Shown here piece by piece: positions 1-8,673 of a DNA stretch of 64,000 nucleotides (position 1 is its first letter; the number at the start of each line of letters is the position of its first letter). The position numbers and the translations under genes are program-made. The stretch is from an uncultured Bacteroidales bacterium (lineage in GTDB: Bacteria > Bacteroidota > Bacteroidia > Bacteroidales > Muribaculaceae), in contig CATZGB010000006.1 in assembly GCA_958418815.1 (NCBI GenBank), positions 37,291 through 101,290 on the forward strand. Direction: 5' to 3'. The notes beneath the pieces were generated by a model that saw only the letters and a list, made by a program, of their open reading frames with translations, made no database searches and was not told where the DNA came from.

Positions 1-507
1 GATTATGATGGTATCATAGGGATGATAAATGTGGCGGAGGGGCAGCAGATAACGCAGATTGAAATCCCGGTGACTTGTGATTCCGGCATGTTTGACAACA
101 GATGGCCATACAGTTGCTCAAAAGAATACGCATTCATCCCGTATACGCCTGATGGAATGGCTGTGGTCTCAAACGCGTATAATGCAACATTGACCCTGGA
201 ATACATTCCCGAGGATTATTATATCGTAGGGAATTTTCAATCTTGGGATGTGGATAATGCTGTGAAATTACAGCCATTGGGCAACCGTAAATATCGGGTC
301 ACGGTTAATGCTCCAGTTTTGAGCGATGGAAAATACGACACTGTATTCTGCAAGATTTTGCCGGACGTGTATGGTGTCAGCTGGCAATATCAAATCGGCG
401 GGAACAATGGACAACTTAATGATGGCGACTCAAACATTGAGTTGTCGGGGAAAAGCGCGTACACCATTACAATAGATTTGAATGACTTTACTTACACGGC
501 TTATTGA
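1..507 (+). CDS. SusE/SusF-like outer-membrane glycan-binding protein, C-terminal fragment
   Basis: The reading frame is open from the first base, so the N-terminus lies outside the window; 168 residues are visible and end in TGA at 507. The stretch PYTPDGMAVVSN followed by YYIVGNFQSWD, a KYRVTV strand and a final YTITIDLNDFTY resembles the beta-sandwich repeats of SusE/SusF-type surface lipoproteins, which bind starch or other glycans beside SusC/SusD. The match is by pattern, not by search. A perfect hairpin follows 18 bases after the stop. The usual susC/susD partners would lie to the left, outside the window. Confidence 0.65.
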   Translation, partial: DYDGIIGMINVAEGQQITQIEIPVTCDSGMFDNRWPYSCSKEYAFIPYTPDGMAVVSNAYNATLTLEYIPEDYYIVGNFQSWDVDNAVKLQPLGNRKYRVTVNAPVLSDGKYDTVFCKILPDVYGVSWQYQIGGNNGQLNDGDSNIELSGKSAYTITIDLNDFTYTAY

Positions 508-525
508 CAGGTAAGCCATATGCAT

Positions 526-567
526 CGCGGCCTCATAAGACGTTGACGTGTGTCTTATGAGGCCGCG
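526..567. terminator. Bidirectional terminator-like hairpin
   Basis: Two perfect 16-base arms (CGCGGCCTCATAAGAC at 526-541 and its complement at 552-567) enclose a 10-base loop. The hairpin sits between the converging ends of the SusE/F-like gene and rarA, so it can serve both. There is no U-tract on either side. Confidence 0.75.
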
Positions 568-581
568 TTGATAGAGGGCTG

Positions 582-1883
582 TCATGATGGCTGGGTGGGT
601 GTCTGGGGGATGCCGGGATGCCAGCGCTGGTTCTGGAGCTGCGCGGCGCGGTCTTCGGCGGGGTTGGAGCAGGGGCTCCAGAAACGGACACCCTTGATTG
701 CGTCGGGCAGGAACTGCTGGATGACGAAGTTGCCGGGGTAGTCGTGGGCATACTTGTAGTCGGCCCCGTAGCCCATCTTCTTCATAAGCGAGGTCGGGGC
801 ATTGCGGATATGGAGCGGCACCGGCAGGTCGCCGCTGCGGCCCACCTCGGCAAGGGCCGCGTCGATGGCCTTGTAGGCGGAGTTGCTTTTGGGGGAGGTG
901 GCGAGGTAGATGACGCATTCGGCGAGGGGAATCCGTCCTTCCGGCATGCCGATTTTGTGGATGATGTCGTATGTGGTGTTGGCCAGCAGCAGCGCGTTGG
1001 GGTTGGCCAGGCCGATGTCTTCGGCGGCGAGTATGACAAGCCGCCGGGCAATGAACTCAGGGTCTTCGCCGCCGGCAATCATCCTGGCGAGCCAGTATAT
1101 GCCCGCGTCAGGGTCGCTTCCCCGGATGCTTTTTATGAAGGCGGAGACGATGTCGTAATGCATCTCGCCCTGCTTGTCGTAGGCGGCTGGGTTCTCTTGC
1201 AGGCGCTCGGTCACCACCTTGTCGTTGATGATCATCGGCTGGCCTATGGGGGTGGATTGCTCGAGCAGGTCGAGGATGTTGAGCAGCTTGCGGGCATCTC
1301 CTCCCGAGAAGCGGAACAGGGCGGTGGTCTCCTCCACCTTCACGCCTCTTTTGCGCAGCACTTCGTCTCCGCTGACGGCCCTGTCGAGAAGAATCTGCAG
1401 CTCAGGGGCTTCGAGGGGCTTGAGGGTGTAGACCTGGGCGCGTGACAGCAGCGGGCGTATTACTTCGAAGGATGGATTCTCGGTGGTCGCGCCGATGAGC
1501 GTGACGGTGCCGTTCTCGACAGCGCCCAGCAGGCTGTCTTGCTGCGACTTGCTGAAACGGTGGATTTCGTCGATGAAGAGTATCGGGCGTCCTTTCGAGA
1601 ACATGCTCTGGGCTTCAGCCTTGCAGCGCTCGATTACCTCACGCACATCCTTGACCCCTGACGTGACCGCCGAAAGGGTGTGAAACTGACATTCGGTGGT
1701 GTTCGCGATGATTTTCGCCAGGGTGGTTTTCCCGACCCCCGGAGGCCCCCACAGTATGAACGAGCTGACGTTCCCCGAGTCTATCATCCGGCGGATGATT
1801 GCTCCGGGGGCAACCAGATGTGACTGTCCGATGTAATCGTCGAGTGATTTCGGCCTGAGGCGTTCTGCGAGAGGTGGGAGCAT
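582..1883 (-). CDS. rarA: Replication-associated recombination protein A (RarA/MgsA), AAA+ ATPase
   Basis: A 433-residue AAA+ ATPase of the clamp-loader-like RarA/MgsA/WRNIP1 family, which acts at stalled replication forks. Visible motifs: an N-terminal PLAERLRPKSLDDYIGQ segment, Walker A GPPGVGKT near residue 45, Walker B ILFIDEIHRF near 101-110, a sensor-1-like GATTENPSF, and a C-terminal region with LANPNALL and GYKYAHDYPGNF-like sequence (here GADYKYAHDYPGNF) typical of the family. Length is normal. The ATG at 1883 lies about 30 bases downstream of a good -7 box. It is transcribed alone, converging on the SusE/F fragment. Confidence 0.95.
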   Translation of the reverse strand: MLPPLAERLRPKSLDDYIGQSHLVAPGAIIRRMIDSGNVSSFILWGPPGVGKTTLAKIIANTTECQFHTLSAVTSGVKDVREVIERCKAEAQSMFSKGRPILFIDEIHRFSKSQQDSLLGAVENGTVTLIGATTENPSFEVIRPLLSRAQVYTLKPLEAPELQILLDRAVSGDEVLRKRGVKVEETTALFRFSGGDARKLLNILDLLEQSTPIGQPMIINDKVVTERLQENPAAYDKQGEMHYDIVSAFIKSIRGSDPDAGIYWLARMIAGGEDPEFIARRLVILAAEDIGLANPNALLLANTTYDIIHKIGMPEGRIPLAECVIYLATSPKSNSAYKAIDAALAEVGRSGDLPVPLHIRNAPTSLMKKMGYGADYKYAHDYPGNFVIQQFLPDAIKGVRFWSPCSNPAEDRAAQLQNQRWHPGIPQTPTQPS

Positions 1884-1919
1884 GGCGTGAAAAAAAGAGG
1901 TTTTGTCGTCTTGTTAACA

Positions 1920-1948
1920 CAAAGTTAAACAAAAAAGATGGGTGAAAA
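1920..1948 (-). promoter_or_regulatory. Promoter of rarA
   Basis: On the minus strand a perfect TAACTTTG -7 box occupies 1927-1920, with a TTTTC-like -33 element around 1948-1944. The predicted start leaves a leader of roughly 30 bases before the rarA ATG. Confidence 0.6.
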
Positions 1949-1993
1949 GGGCGGGCGGGTGTTAACGAAAATTAAATTAAAGGTGCCGATTAC

Positions 1994-2022
1994 TTTGACC
2001 TCGGAGAAAATAGTTAATTTTG
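1994..2022 (+). promoter_or_regulatory. Promoter upstream of the 76-residue membrane protein gene
   Basis: TTTG at 1994-1997 and TAATTTTG at 2015-2022 are 17 bases apart and match the Bacteroidota -33/-7 pattern. The leader to the next ATG would be about 90 bases. Confidence 0.55.
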
Positions 2023-2118
2023 ATAGTCAGTTGTCAAGATGCCGCTTCCCGAACTTTCAGTGAGGGCAGGCGTTTAACGATAAAGGACACTTTGATAACG
2101 CAATAATTCGACTTTGTT

Positions 2119-2349
2119 ATGGAACGAGACGATGAAAGACGGAACATGGTACCCTCCACGATGAGGGTCGTGTTCGGCATCATAATGATTATAGTGTATG
2201 TGGGGATGGGCGTGTTGCTGCTCATCAACTTCTTCCAATGGGGCCCGGGCATAATGCAGTGGCTCCGCTGGATCGGCGGAATCGCTTTCATCCTCTATGG
2301 CATCTGGAGGGCCATACGGCAGTTCTGGGGCATCGACAGCTCGCTGTGA
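2119..2349 (+). CDS. Small two-helix membrane protein, function unknown
   Basis: A 76-residue protein with two hydrophobic segments, about residues 15-38 and 46-66, separated by the short polar stretch NFFQWGPGIMQ. The N-terminus is charged (MERDDERR). I do not recognise a named family. It has its own upstream promoter and is followed after 121 bases by the PstS-like lipoprotein, which has a separate promoter, so co-function is only suggested by proximity. The ATG at 2119 is the only good start. Confidence 0.7.
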   Translation: MERDDERRNMVPSTMRVVFGIIMIIVYVGMGVLLLINFFQWGPGIMQWLRWIGGIAFILYGIWRAIRQFWGIDSSL

Positions 2350-2417
2350 GGCCGATGTGGCCATAGGCTGCCGCGAATCGGGGCTGAAAGGCTTTAATCG
2401 CAGCGATGTCGAAAAAA

Positions 2418-2449
2418 TTTCGCTGATATGGAAAAATAATGTAACTTTG
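2418..2449 (+). promoter_or_regulatory. Promoter of the PstS-like gene
   Basis: A perfect TAACTTTG lies at 2442-2449, with TTTC at 2418-2421 spaced 20 bases upstream as the -33 element. The gene's ATG is about 22 bases downstream of the -7 box. Confidence 0.7.
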
Positions 2450-2470
2450 CGTCAAGCATTATAGCGGATT

Positions 2471-3466
2471 ATGAACAGACATAAGGTCATAGCGTTTATG
2501 GCGGTGCTTGCCCTGCTGGCAGGCATACTTGCCGGTTGCAGCTCGAAAGGGGGCCGCAAGGAGGCCCCGAAAGGCAATTCTGCCACATCAGGCACCCTTG
2601 TGATGGCCTGTGATGCCTCGTTTGAGAACATCATGCAGGAGGAAATCGAGGTGTTTGAATTCTGCTATCCCCATGCCGCCATCCTCCCTTATTATATAGA
2701 TGAGAAAGCCGCCATTGACTCGGTCGTCCTCGGCAATGCCCGCGTGGCCGTGGTGTCGCGCGAGCTGACAAAAGACCAGGTCCGCTACCTCAAGGAGCGC
2801 AAGAGGGTGGCCAAGACAAAGAAAATCGCGGTCGATGCCATCGCCGTGATTGTCAATCCCGAAAACCCGGTGGAGAACCTGTCGGTGAAGGAGCTGCGTG
2901 AGATTCTGACCGGGGAGGTGACCCGCTGGGATCAGGTGTGGCCCTCGAAGCTGGGCGACATACAGGTGATATTCGACCATAGCGGGTCGAGCATCGTCAA
3001 ATACATGTCAGACTCGCTTATGGACGGCCGCAAGTTCCCCGCCAACGTATATTCGGCCGAGACCATCCCTGCCGTGTTCGAGGCTGTCAAGAACCGGCGC
3101 AACGCCATTGGCCTGGTAGGTGTTAGCTGGATTTCCACCGATCTGAAGACGGCCGATCTCTCTACCGAAGATAAGTTCAAGACCCTCGAGGTCGACGACA
3201 CCACCACCACCGAGTTCACCGACCAGGTGAAGGTGCTGCCCATCCGCCGCGACAACTCCCTTGTGGCCGTCAAGCCTTACCAGGCTTATATCTTTGACGG
3301 CACATATCCCCTTTACCGCTCCATATATATGATAAACACCGGGGCGGCCGGCAGCCTTGCCAACGGATTCTTCTCCTTCGTGACCTCCTTCCAGGGGCAG
3401 AAGCTGATACAGACCACCGGTGTGCTGCCTGCGCTGGTAAGCCACCGCCAGGTAGAGGTGCATTGA
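2471..3466 (+). CDS. PstS-like phosphate-binding lipoprotein
   Basis: A 331-residue protein with a signal peptide ending in a lipobox (LAGC, Cys near residue 23), followed by a type II periplasmic-binding fold like PstS. Visible features: VMACDASFENIMQEE at the start of the mature domain, AVVSRELTKDQ, and a VSVKELREIL...TRWDQVW segment typical of the PstS-like family. The normal pstCAB permease genes are not adjacent; a TPR gene follows after 59 bases. From memory, Bacteroidales often place this lipoprotein and a TPR protein next to exbB-exbD-tonB, so it may serve the TonB system rather than a classical ABC importer. The exact ligand is inferred. Confidence 0.8.
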   Translation: MNRHKVIAFMAVLALLAGILAGCSSKGGRKEAPKGNSATSGTLVMACDASFENIMQEEIEVFEFCYPHAAILPYYIDEKAAIDSVVLGNARVAVVSRELTKDQVRYLKERKRVAKTKKIAVDAIAVIVNPENPVENLSVKELREILTGEVTRWDQVWPSKLGDIQVIFDHSGSSIVKYMSDSLMDGRKFPANVYSAETIPAVFEAVKNRRNAIGLVGVSWISTDLKTADLSTEDKFKTLEVDDTTTTEFTDQVKVLPIRRDNSLVAVKPYQAYIFDGTYPLYRSIYMINTGAAGSLANGFFSFVTSFQGQKLIQTTGVLPALVSHRQVEVH

Positions 3467-3525
3467 CCACCGGGGCATTTCAAACAATGGAAAAATAGTA
3501 ATAACGCATAAATTATAGAAGAAAG

Positions 3526-5163
3526 ATGAAATTAAAACTCATGTTCTCCCTGCTCCTCGGAGGTGCCATGTCGATGGCAGCCGAGGGATACATGGATGGA
3601 GTGGAATACTTCCGTGCCGACCAGCCGGAAGAGGCCGCCATCATCCTCAACAACACCCTCACCCAGCCTGGCACCGACCAGGCCACAGCCTATTATTACC
3701 TCGGCCAGATTGCCCTCCAGCAGGGTGACAAGGCCCAGGCAAAGGCCATGTTTGACAAGGGTGTCGCTGCCGATGCCGAGAACGGTTACAATTATGTCGG
3801 TCTCGGTTCGCTCGCCCTCTCGGCCGGTGACACCAAGGCCGCCGCCGACTATTTCAAGAAGGCAAAAGGTTTGGCAAAGAAGGATGCCGACATCCTCACC
3901 GAGATTCCCCGCGCTTATTTCGAGGCCAATCCCGTGACCTACGCCGATGAGATTGACAAATGGCTCGCCGACATCAAGAAGCAGTCAAAGAACACCGCGC
4001 CCGCTCCTTACATCCTTGAAGGAGACCGCCTTGCCGGCACCAACGTCGGTGACGCCGCCGGTATGTATGAGATGGCTGCCACCTTTGACCATGAGTCAAA
4101 GAACGCCCAGGACGCCCACCCCGAGGCATACGTGAAATATGCCCGCGTTATTTTCAAGGTCAACGAGAAAGCCGCCATCGACAAGCTCCGCGAGCTGCTG
4201 ACCTATCAGCCCAACTCGGCGCTGGTGCAGCGTGAGCTGGCCGAGAAACTTTACGACGCCAACCAGCTGACCAACGCGGCCAAGCAGTATGAGGCTTACA
4301 TCCAGAACCCCAACTCGTTCCAGAAAGACAAGCAGCGTCTGGTAGGTCTGCTCTTCTTCGCCCAGCGTTACCCCGAGAGCTACGACCTGGCATCGCAGAT
4401 CCTTGCCGACGATCCTGGCAACTTCTACATGCAGCGCATGCAGTTCTACAACAAGAAGGCCATGGGCGACACCATCGCAGCCGTCAATGCCGCCGAGGCC
4501 CTGCTGGCCAACCCCAGGGCGCAGGTCAACTCGCAGGACTACTCCCAGTATGGCGAGCTGCTCACCGACATGGGCAATGACTCCCTGGCCATCGTAATGT
4601 ATGAGAACGCCGTGAAGGTTGATCCCGAGAAGACCTCCCTGCTCAAAGACCTATCGCAGGCTTACAACCACGGACTCCGTTTCCAGGATGCCGCCGACAC
4701 GATGCAGAAATACGTCGACCTCCAGGGCGACGACGTGGATCCCAACGACCTGCTGGCCCTCGCCCTCCGTTGGAATGCCCTCTCTTCGGCCCAGCAGAAA
4801 GCTGAAGATTCCGCTTGGCAGGCTTCATCTGAGAAGGCCATCGCCGCCATCAACCGTGTGTATGAGATGACCCCCAACCATCCGCTGGTGCTCAACCACC
4901 GCGCACGCATCTTCCTGGTGGCAAACCAGAACGAAATCAACGATCTCGTGGCTCAGGCCGACCTTGAGACACTCGCCGCGCTTGACTCCGACCCCGCCAA
5001 CCTGCAGAACCGTCAGGCAATCTATGTGCAGGTGCTTGGTCGCCTTGGCAACTACTATGTGACCAACCACAACATCGAGGAGGCCAAGAAGATGTTCCAG
5101 CGCTTCTATGAAATCCAGCCCTCTGAAGAGCTTCAGAAGTATATCGAGACCCTTAACAAATAA
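3526..5163 (+). CDS. TPR-repeat protein, exported
   Basis: A 545-residue protein with an N-terminal signal peptide (about residues 1-19, ending SMAAEG) and many tetratricopeptide-type helical pairs through its length, e.g. AYYYLGQIALQQGDKAQAKAMF and YVGLGSLALSAGDTKAA near the start and NYYVTNHNIEEAKKMFQRFYEI near the end. TPR repeats act as protein-binding scaffolds; the partner is unknown. It follows the PstS-like gene by 59 bases and is probably in the same transcript, ended by the hairpin at 5199. The strong bias to C-ending codons suggests high expression. Confidence 0.8.
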   Translation: MKLKLMFSLLLGGAMSMAAEGYMDGVEYFRADQPEEAAIILNNTLTQPGTDQATAYYYLGQIALQQGDKAQAKAMFDKGVAADAENGYNYVGLGSLALSAGDTKAAADYFKKAKGLAKKDADILTEIPRAYFEANPVTYADEIDKWLADIKKQSKNTAPAPYILEGDRLAGTNVGDAAGMYEMAATFDHESKNAQDAHPEAYVKYARVIFKVNEKAAIDKLRELLTYQPNSALVQRELAEKLYDANQLTNAAKQYEAYIQNPNSFQKDKQRLVGLLFFAQRYPESYDLASQILADDPGNFYMQRMQFYNKKAMGDTIAAVNAAEALLANPRAQVNSQDYSQYGELLTDMGNDSLAIVMYENAVKVDPEKTSLLKDLSQAYNHGLRFQDAADTMQKYVDLQGDDVDPNDLLALALRWNALSSAQQKAEDSAWQASSEKAIAAINRVYEMTPNHPLVLNHRARIFLVANQNEINDLVAQADLETLAALDSDPANLQNRQAIYVQVLGRLGNYYVTNHNIEEAKKMFQRFYEIQPSEELQKYIETLNK

Positions 5164-5198
5164 ACTGCGGGTCAAAGACAATAACCGCTTGCAGAAGT

Positions 5199-5226
5199 GC
5201 CCCGCGCGTTTGCGCGCAGGGCGCTT
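5199..5226 (+). terminator. Rho-independent terminator after the TPR gene
   Basis: The arms GCCCCGCGCG (5199-5208) and CGCGCAGGGC (5213-5222) pair with one mismatch around a 4-base loop and are followed by GCTTTTG. A GTG in the nitroreductase frame (5197) overlaps this stem, which argues against using it as a start. Confidence 0.7.
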
Positions 5227-5250
5227 TTGTCGGCTTTATGGATACGCGAG

Positions 5251-6030
5251 ATGGAGATTCTTGAAATAATACGACGGCGGCAGTCATGCCGCACCTACAA
5301 CGGGTTGCGTCTCGACAAAGCCACGATTGCCGCGTTGGAAGAGGAAATCAAGTCGCTGCCCAGGCTTTTCGAGGATGTCGCTGTCCCGGAGATTCGCGTT
5401 GTCGACTATGATGACGCGGATGGCCGGCTCGGCACATACGGTTTCATCACCGGAGCCCGCCAGTTTCTTGTCATGGCCTCTGGGAAGTCACAGGCGGAGC
5501 AGGTGCAGGCCGGATTCATGTTCGAGGCCCTTGTACTTAAAGCCACGGAGATGAACCTCTCCACATGTTGGCTCGGGGGCACATTCCGCCGTGGGCCGTT
5601 CGCCGAGGCTTTCGGACACATGGACCAGGGGCGGGAAATCTCGATTGTCTCCCCGATAGGCCATCCTACCCCCAGGCGGCGGTTTGCCGAGCGGATGATG
5701 CGTCGTGTGGTGAAAGCCGACCGCCGTAAGCCGTTCGCCCGATTGTTTCAGGGGGCGTCTCCGGACTCTCCGCTGGGGATGGCGCTTGAGGCTGTCAGGC
5801 TCGCCCCATCCTCATCCAATTCCCAGCCCTGGAGGTGTGTCGTTACTGGCAGGGAGGGGAGCGGCGAGGAGACGGTGACGTTCAGCTGCGCCGCTTCCGG
5901 GCGGTTTTCTGCCATCGACATGGGCATCGCTTACTGTCATTTCCTGCTCGCCTCACGCCGGGAGGGGCTTGACTGGGAGATTGCCCCGTCCTCATCAGGG
6001 ATGCCCGCCCTGGAGTTTCACCGTATCTGA
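5251..6030 (+). CDS. Nitroreductase-family FMN oxidoreductase
   Basis: A 259-residue protein of the nitroreductase superfamily, FMN-dependent NAD(P)H oxidoreductases of uncertain substrate. Visible signatures: IIRRRQSCRTYNG near the N-terminus, where the family has a conserved R-S/R-Y motif for FMN phosphate binding; STCWLGGTFRR near residue 108; and LAPSSSNSQPWR near residue 190, another FMN-contact motif. It resembles the duplicated-lobe nitroreductases of anaerobes. The ATG at 5251 is chosen because the upstream GTG at 5197 lies within a terminator stem. Confidence 0.85.
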   Translation: MEILEIIRRRQSCRTYNGLRLDKATIAALEEEIKSLPRLFEDVAVPEIRVVDYDDADGRLGTYGFITGARQFLVMASGKSQAEQVQAGFMFEALVLKATEMNLSTCWLGGTFRRGPFAEAFGHMDQGREISIVSPIGHPTPRRRFAERMMRRVVKADRRKPFARLFQGASPDSPLGMALEAVRLAPSSSNSQPWRCVVTGREGSGEETVTFSCAASGRFSAIDMGIAYCHFLLASRREGLDWEIAPSSSGMPALEFHRI

Positions 6031-6206
6031 AAAAACAGCCGTTATAACCATTCAAACACAGTCGTAACTGAACATTGCCTGTCTCAAAGTCCTTTAAATA
6101 AGAAAGAGGAGGAGCCTCCGCAAAAAAACATGCCGGGCGCATTCCTCCCGACCGGAATTCAATCACCGGAGAGGCATCTGGCCATCTCCGCAACAACAGG
6201 GACGCT

Positions 6207-6407
6207 ATGAAAACAGGCAAGACCATATTCTGGACAGGATTCATGATCACACTCGGCATGATCATCGCCTACCTGCTGACAATGATAATCGGAGTCGCGG
6301 CGCCGGCCGGACGGATTGTCTCGATGTCGCTATGTGGCGTGGTGATGGTAGGAGCCTTGCTGATGATAATTGGCCGTGTCATAGATAAACGTTCGGGCGA
6401 CTTCTGA
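6207..6407 (+). CDS. Small two-helix membrane protein, function unknown
   Basis: A 66-residue protein with two hydrophobic segments (about residues 9-31 and 37-58) and a basic/acidic tail RVIDKRSGDF. No family recognised. The subtilisin-like protease starts only 6 bases after its stop, so the two are almost certainly cotranscribed, which hints at a role linked to the protease or to its export, but that is inference. Confidence 0.65.
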   Translation: MKTGKTIFWTGFMITLGMIIAYLLTMIIGVAAPAGRIVSMSLCGVVMVGALLMIIGRVIDKRSGDF

Positions 6408-6413
6408 CATCAA

Positions 6414-8594
6414 ATGTCCCTTATGCTCCGACCATTGAATCTATCGCATCGCCTCACCCGTATATGCGCGCTGACCGTCATCCTGTCTATGGCAGGGATG
6501 GCGTTCAGGATTGACTCGCGCACCCTCTCGCCTCTGCTTGCCGCAAAAATGTCAGAGCGGCCGGGATGCGCAGAAGGGGCGGCGCGGCAGCCCGACGGGA
6601 GATATATACCGCTTATCATCAAGCTTAACAGTGATGACTCGCAGTTGCCTCTTTCTGTGGTCAAGCTTTACCGGCGCGGGCCGATGGTTCTCGCTTACGT
6701 CCCGGTCGACGCGGTCGACGAATTGGCTTCGCTTGGGGTAGTCTCTCGAATCGAGGGGGGCCAGGTCTGCACTCCCGTCCTCGACCGGGCTTTGACTTTC
6801 ACCTCGCTTCCCGAGATAACCTGTGGTGATGGCATCCCGTCATACACAGGCAAGGGGGTGGTGGTGGGTTTCACTGACACAGGTTTTGACCCGAATCATC
6901 TTGCGTTCAGGAACGAGGAGGACGGATGGTCGCGAGTGGCGTTGCTGACCGATTATGGCGACACCCCTGCCGCCGTCACCCGCCTTGATAACTGGGAGGA
7001 TATAGCCGCCTGGCAGACCGATGACGACAGCCAGTGGCATGCCACCCATGTCGCGGGGATTATGGCCGGGGGCTACCGTGGCAATCCATATCACGGGGTG
7101 GCCACGGAGGCCGAGATTGTTGCCACCACAAGCATCCTGACAGATGCTTTGCTGTTGGCCGGGATGGAGGATGTCGTGGGCTACGCGCGACAGCAGGGTA
7201 AACCGGCGGTGATAAACATGTCGGTCAGCTCAAGCCTTGGCCCCCATGACGGCACATCCCTGTTCTGCCAGTATCTCGAATTGCTCGCCGAGGAGGCGGT
7301 GATATGCATCTCCGCCGGAAATGACGGCGGAAGGGTAGGGATATGGAACGGAGTGTTCCCCGCCGACGGCCCGACGGCGGCGGCTGTCATCGATGTCCCA
7401 TCCTGGAGGCTTTTCAGGGCCAAAGGCTATATTGACGTGTGGAGCCGAGACGCGTCTTCGTTTGATTTCGCGGTTCTCGTTGTCGACAATGAGACCGGTG
7501 AGGTGGTCGTGCGCGAGGCTTTTCCGCCCGTTTCTGCCGCCGGAGCTGAGCAGAGGTGGGTCATCGGCTCATCGAACGAGGTTGTCATTGCCTATGGCGG
7601 AGATGGCGCGTCTGGAATGGTCTCGGAGGCTTTTGCCAGCTGTTTCAACGGAGTGGCAACACTGACCACTGAGATTAATCCTGAAAACGGGCGTTTCAAC
7701 GGGCTGGTGTATGTCGATGTTGAGAATCTGCCTGGTCAAGACGGGGAGATTTCCGAACGTTATGAAATCGCCCTGGAGGTCACAGGCCGCCAGGGACAGA
7801 GGATAACGGCTTACGCGTCTGATATGCTGAGGTTCAGGGATATTCCCGGAAATGAGACATTCGGTTACCTTGGCACTGACGGTGTCATAAACGACTTCGT
7901 CACCGGCGAAGGTGTCATCGGGGTCGGAGCGATGTGTTCACGCAATGAATGGCCCAGGCTCGACGGTGAGAATGGCACTGGTAGTTATGGAGTGGGAGAC
8001 ATCGCCGGGTTCTCATCATTCTGCACCGGCGGGCTCACAGGACGATTGCCCGACATAGTCGCGCCGGGCGCGTGGCTTGTCTCAGCGGTGTCGACCCCAT
8101 ACGCGCTCGCCCATCCCGAGGTTGTCGGCACTTACAGCCATATGGACTCTTCGGGTGGCACAAACTATTACTGGGGCGCGGCCTCCGGCACATCGATGTC
8201 TTCGCCATATGTGGCCGGTGTGTGCGCATTATGGCTTGAGGCCAAGCCAGATGCCACCCCGGCTGAAATCAAAGAGGCGGTGGTGTCTTCTGCCGTAGCT
8301 CCATCCGTCAACGCCACCAACCCGAGATGGGGCGGGGGAGTGCTTGATTCATACGCGGGTCTGAGGAAATTGCTTTCATCAGGCAGCATAGGGCAAGTGG
8401 CTGTCGACGGCAAGGAGGAGGGTGGCCTGCCGCCATTGCCCTGCCCGCTGACCGCCGCCTCGTTGGCCAGTTACGCGCGGCTCAACGGATGCGAGGTGTT
8501 CACGGTGGCGGGGCGCCGAGTGGCTCCGGAATCTGTGTCCTCTGGCGTTTACATCTTGCGTTCAGGCGGGTGTGTGGTGAAGGCGGCACTCTGA
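6414..8594 (+). CDS. Subtilisin-like serine protease (S8) with a T9SS-type C-terminal tail
   Basis: A 726-residue exported peptidase. The N-terminus has a hydrophobic signal (about residues 14-31). The catalytic triad is visible: Asp155 in GFTDTGFDPNH, His209 in HATHVAGI and Ser594 in SGTSMSSPYVAGV. A large insert of about 250 residues lies between the oxyanion region (SAGNDGG near 301) and the Ser motif, as in many Bacteroidota S8 enzymes. The last 35 residues (CEVFTVAGRRVA ... SSGVYILRSGG) match the pattern of type A sorting domains of the type IX secretion system, which direct proteins through SprA to the surface. SprA is encoded 14 kb downstream. The substrate is unknown. Confidence 0.9.
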   Translation: MSLMLRPLNLSHRLTRICALTVILSMAGMAFRIDSRTLSPLLAAKMSERPGCAEGAARQPDGRYIPLIIKLNSDDSQLPLSVVKLYRRGPMVLAYVPVDAVDELASLGVVSRIEGGQVCTPVLDRALTFTSLPEITCGDGIPSYTGKGVVVGFTDTGFDPNHLAFRNEEDGWSRVALLTDYGDTPAAVTRLDNWEDIAAWQTDDDSQWHATHVAGIMAGGYRGNPYHGVATEAEIVATTSILTDALLLAGMEDVVGYARQQGKPAVINMSVSSSLGPHDGTSLFCQYLELLAEEAVICISAGNDGGRVGIWNGVFPADGPTAAAVIDVPSWRLFRAKGYIDVWSRDASSFDFAVLVVDNETGEVVVREAFPPVSAAGAEQRWVIGSSNEVVIAYGGDGASGMVSEAFASCFNGVATLTTEINPENGRFNGLVYVDVENLPGQDGEISERYEIALEVTGRQGQRITAYASDMLRFRDIPGNETFGYLGTDGVINDFVTGEGVIGVGAMCSRNEWPRLDGENGTGSYGVGDIAGFSSFCTGGLTGRLPDIVAPGAWLVSAVSTPYALAHPEVVGTYSHMDSSGGTNYYWGAASGTSMSSPYVAGVCALWLEAKPDATPAEIKEAVVSSAVAPSVNATNPRWGGGVLDSYAGLRKLLSSGSIGQVAVDGKEEGGLPPLPCPLTAASLASYARLNGCEVFTVAGRRVAPESVSSGVYILRSGGCVVKAAL

Positions 8595-8617
8595 AATCTA
8601 TTAATCAGCGCTTAAAT

Positions 8618-8648
8618 TTTGCCAGATGAGGTAAAATTGTTAATTTTG
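8618..8648 (+). promoter_or_regulatory. Promoter of cdsA
   Basis: TTTG at 8618-8621 and a perfect TAATTTTG at 8641-8648, 19 bases apart. The cdsA ATG follows 25 bases after the -7 box. Confidence 0.75.
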
Positions 8649-8673
8649 CGTTGTCATCGAAATATCGCATATA

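Noticed and set aside
618..1445. A 275-codon frame opposite rarA
   Set aside because: rarA on the minus strand has Walker A and B motifs and normal length; the opposite frame is a Val/Gly-rich shadow.
5197..5250. N-terminal extension of the nitroreductase from GTG 5197
   Set aside because: It lies within the terminator stem of the upstream TPR gene, and the family N-terminus begins at ATG 5251.
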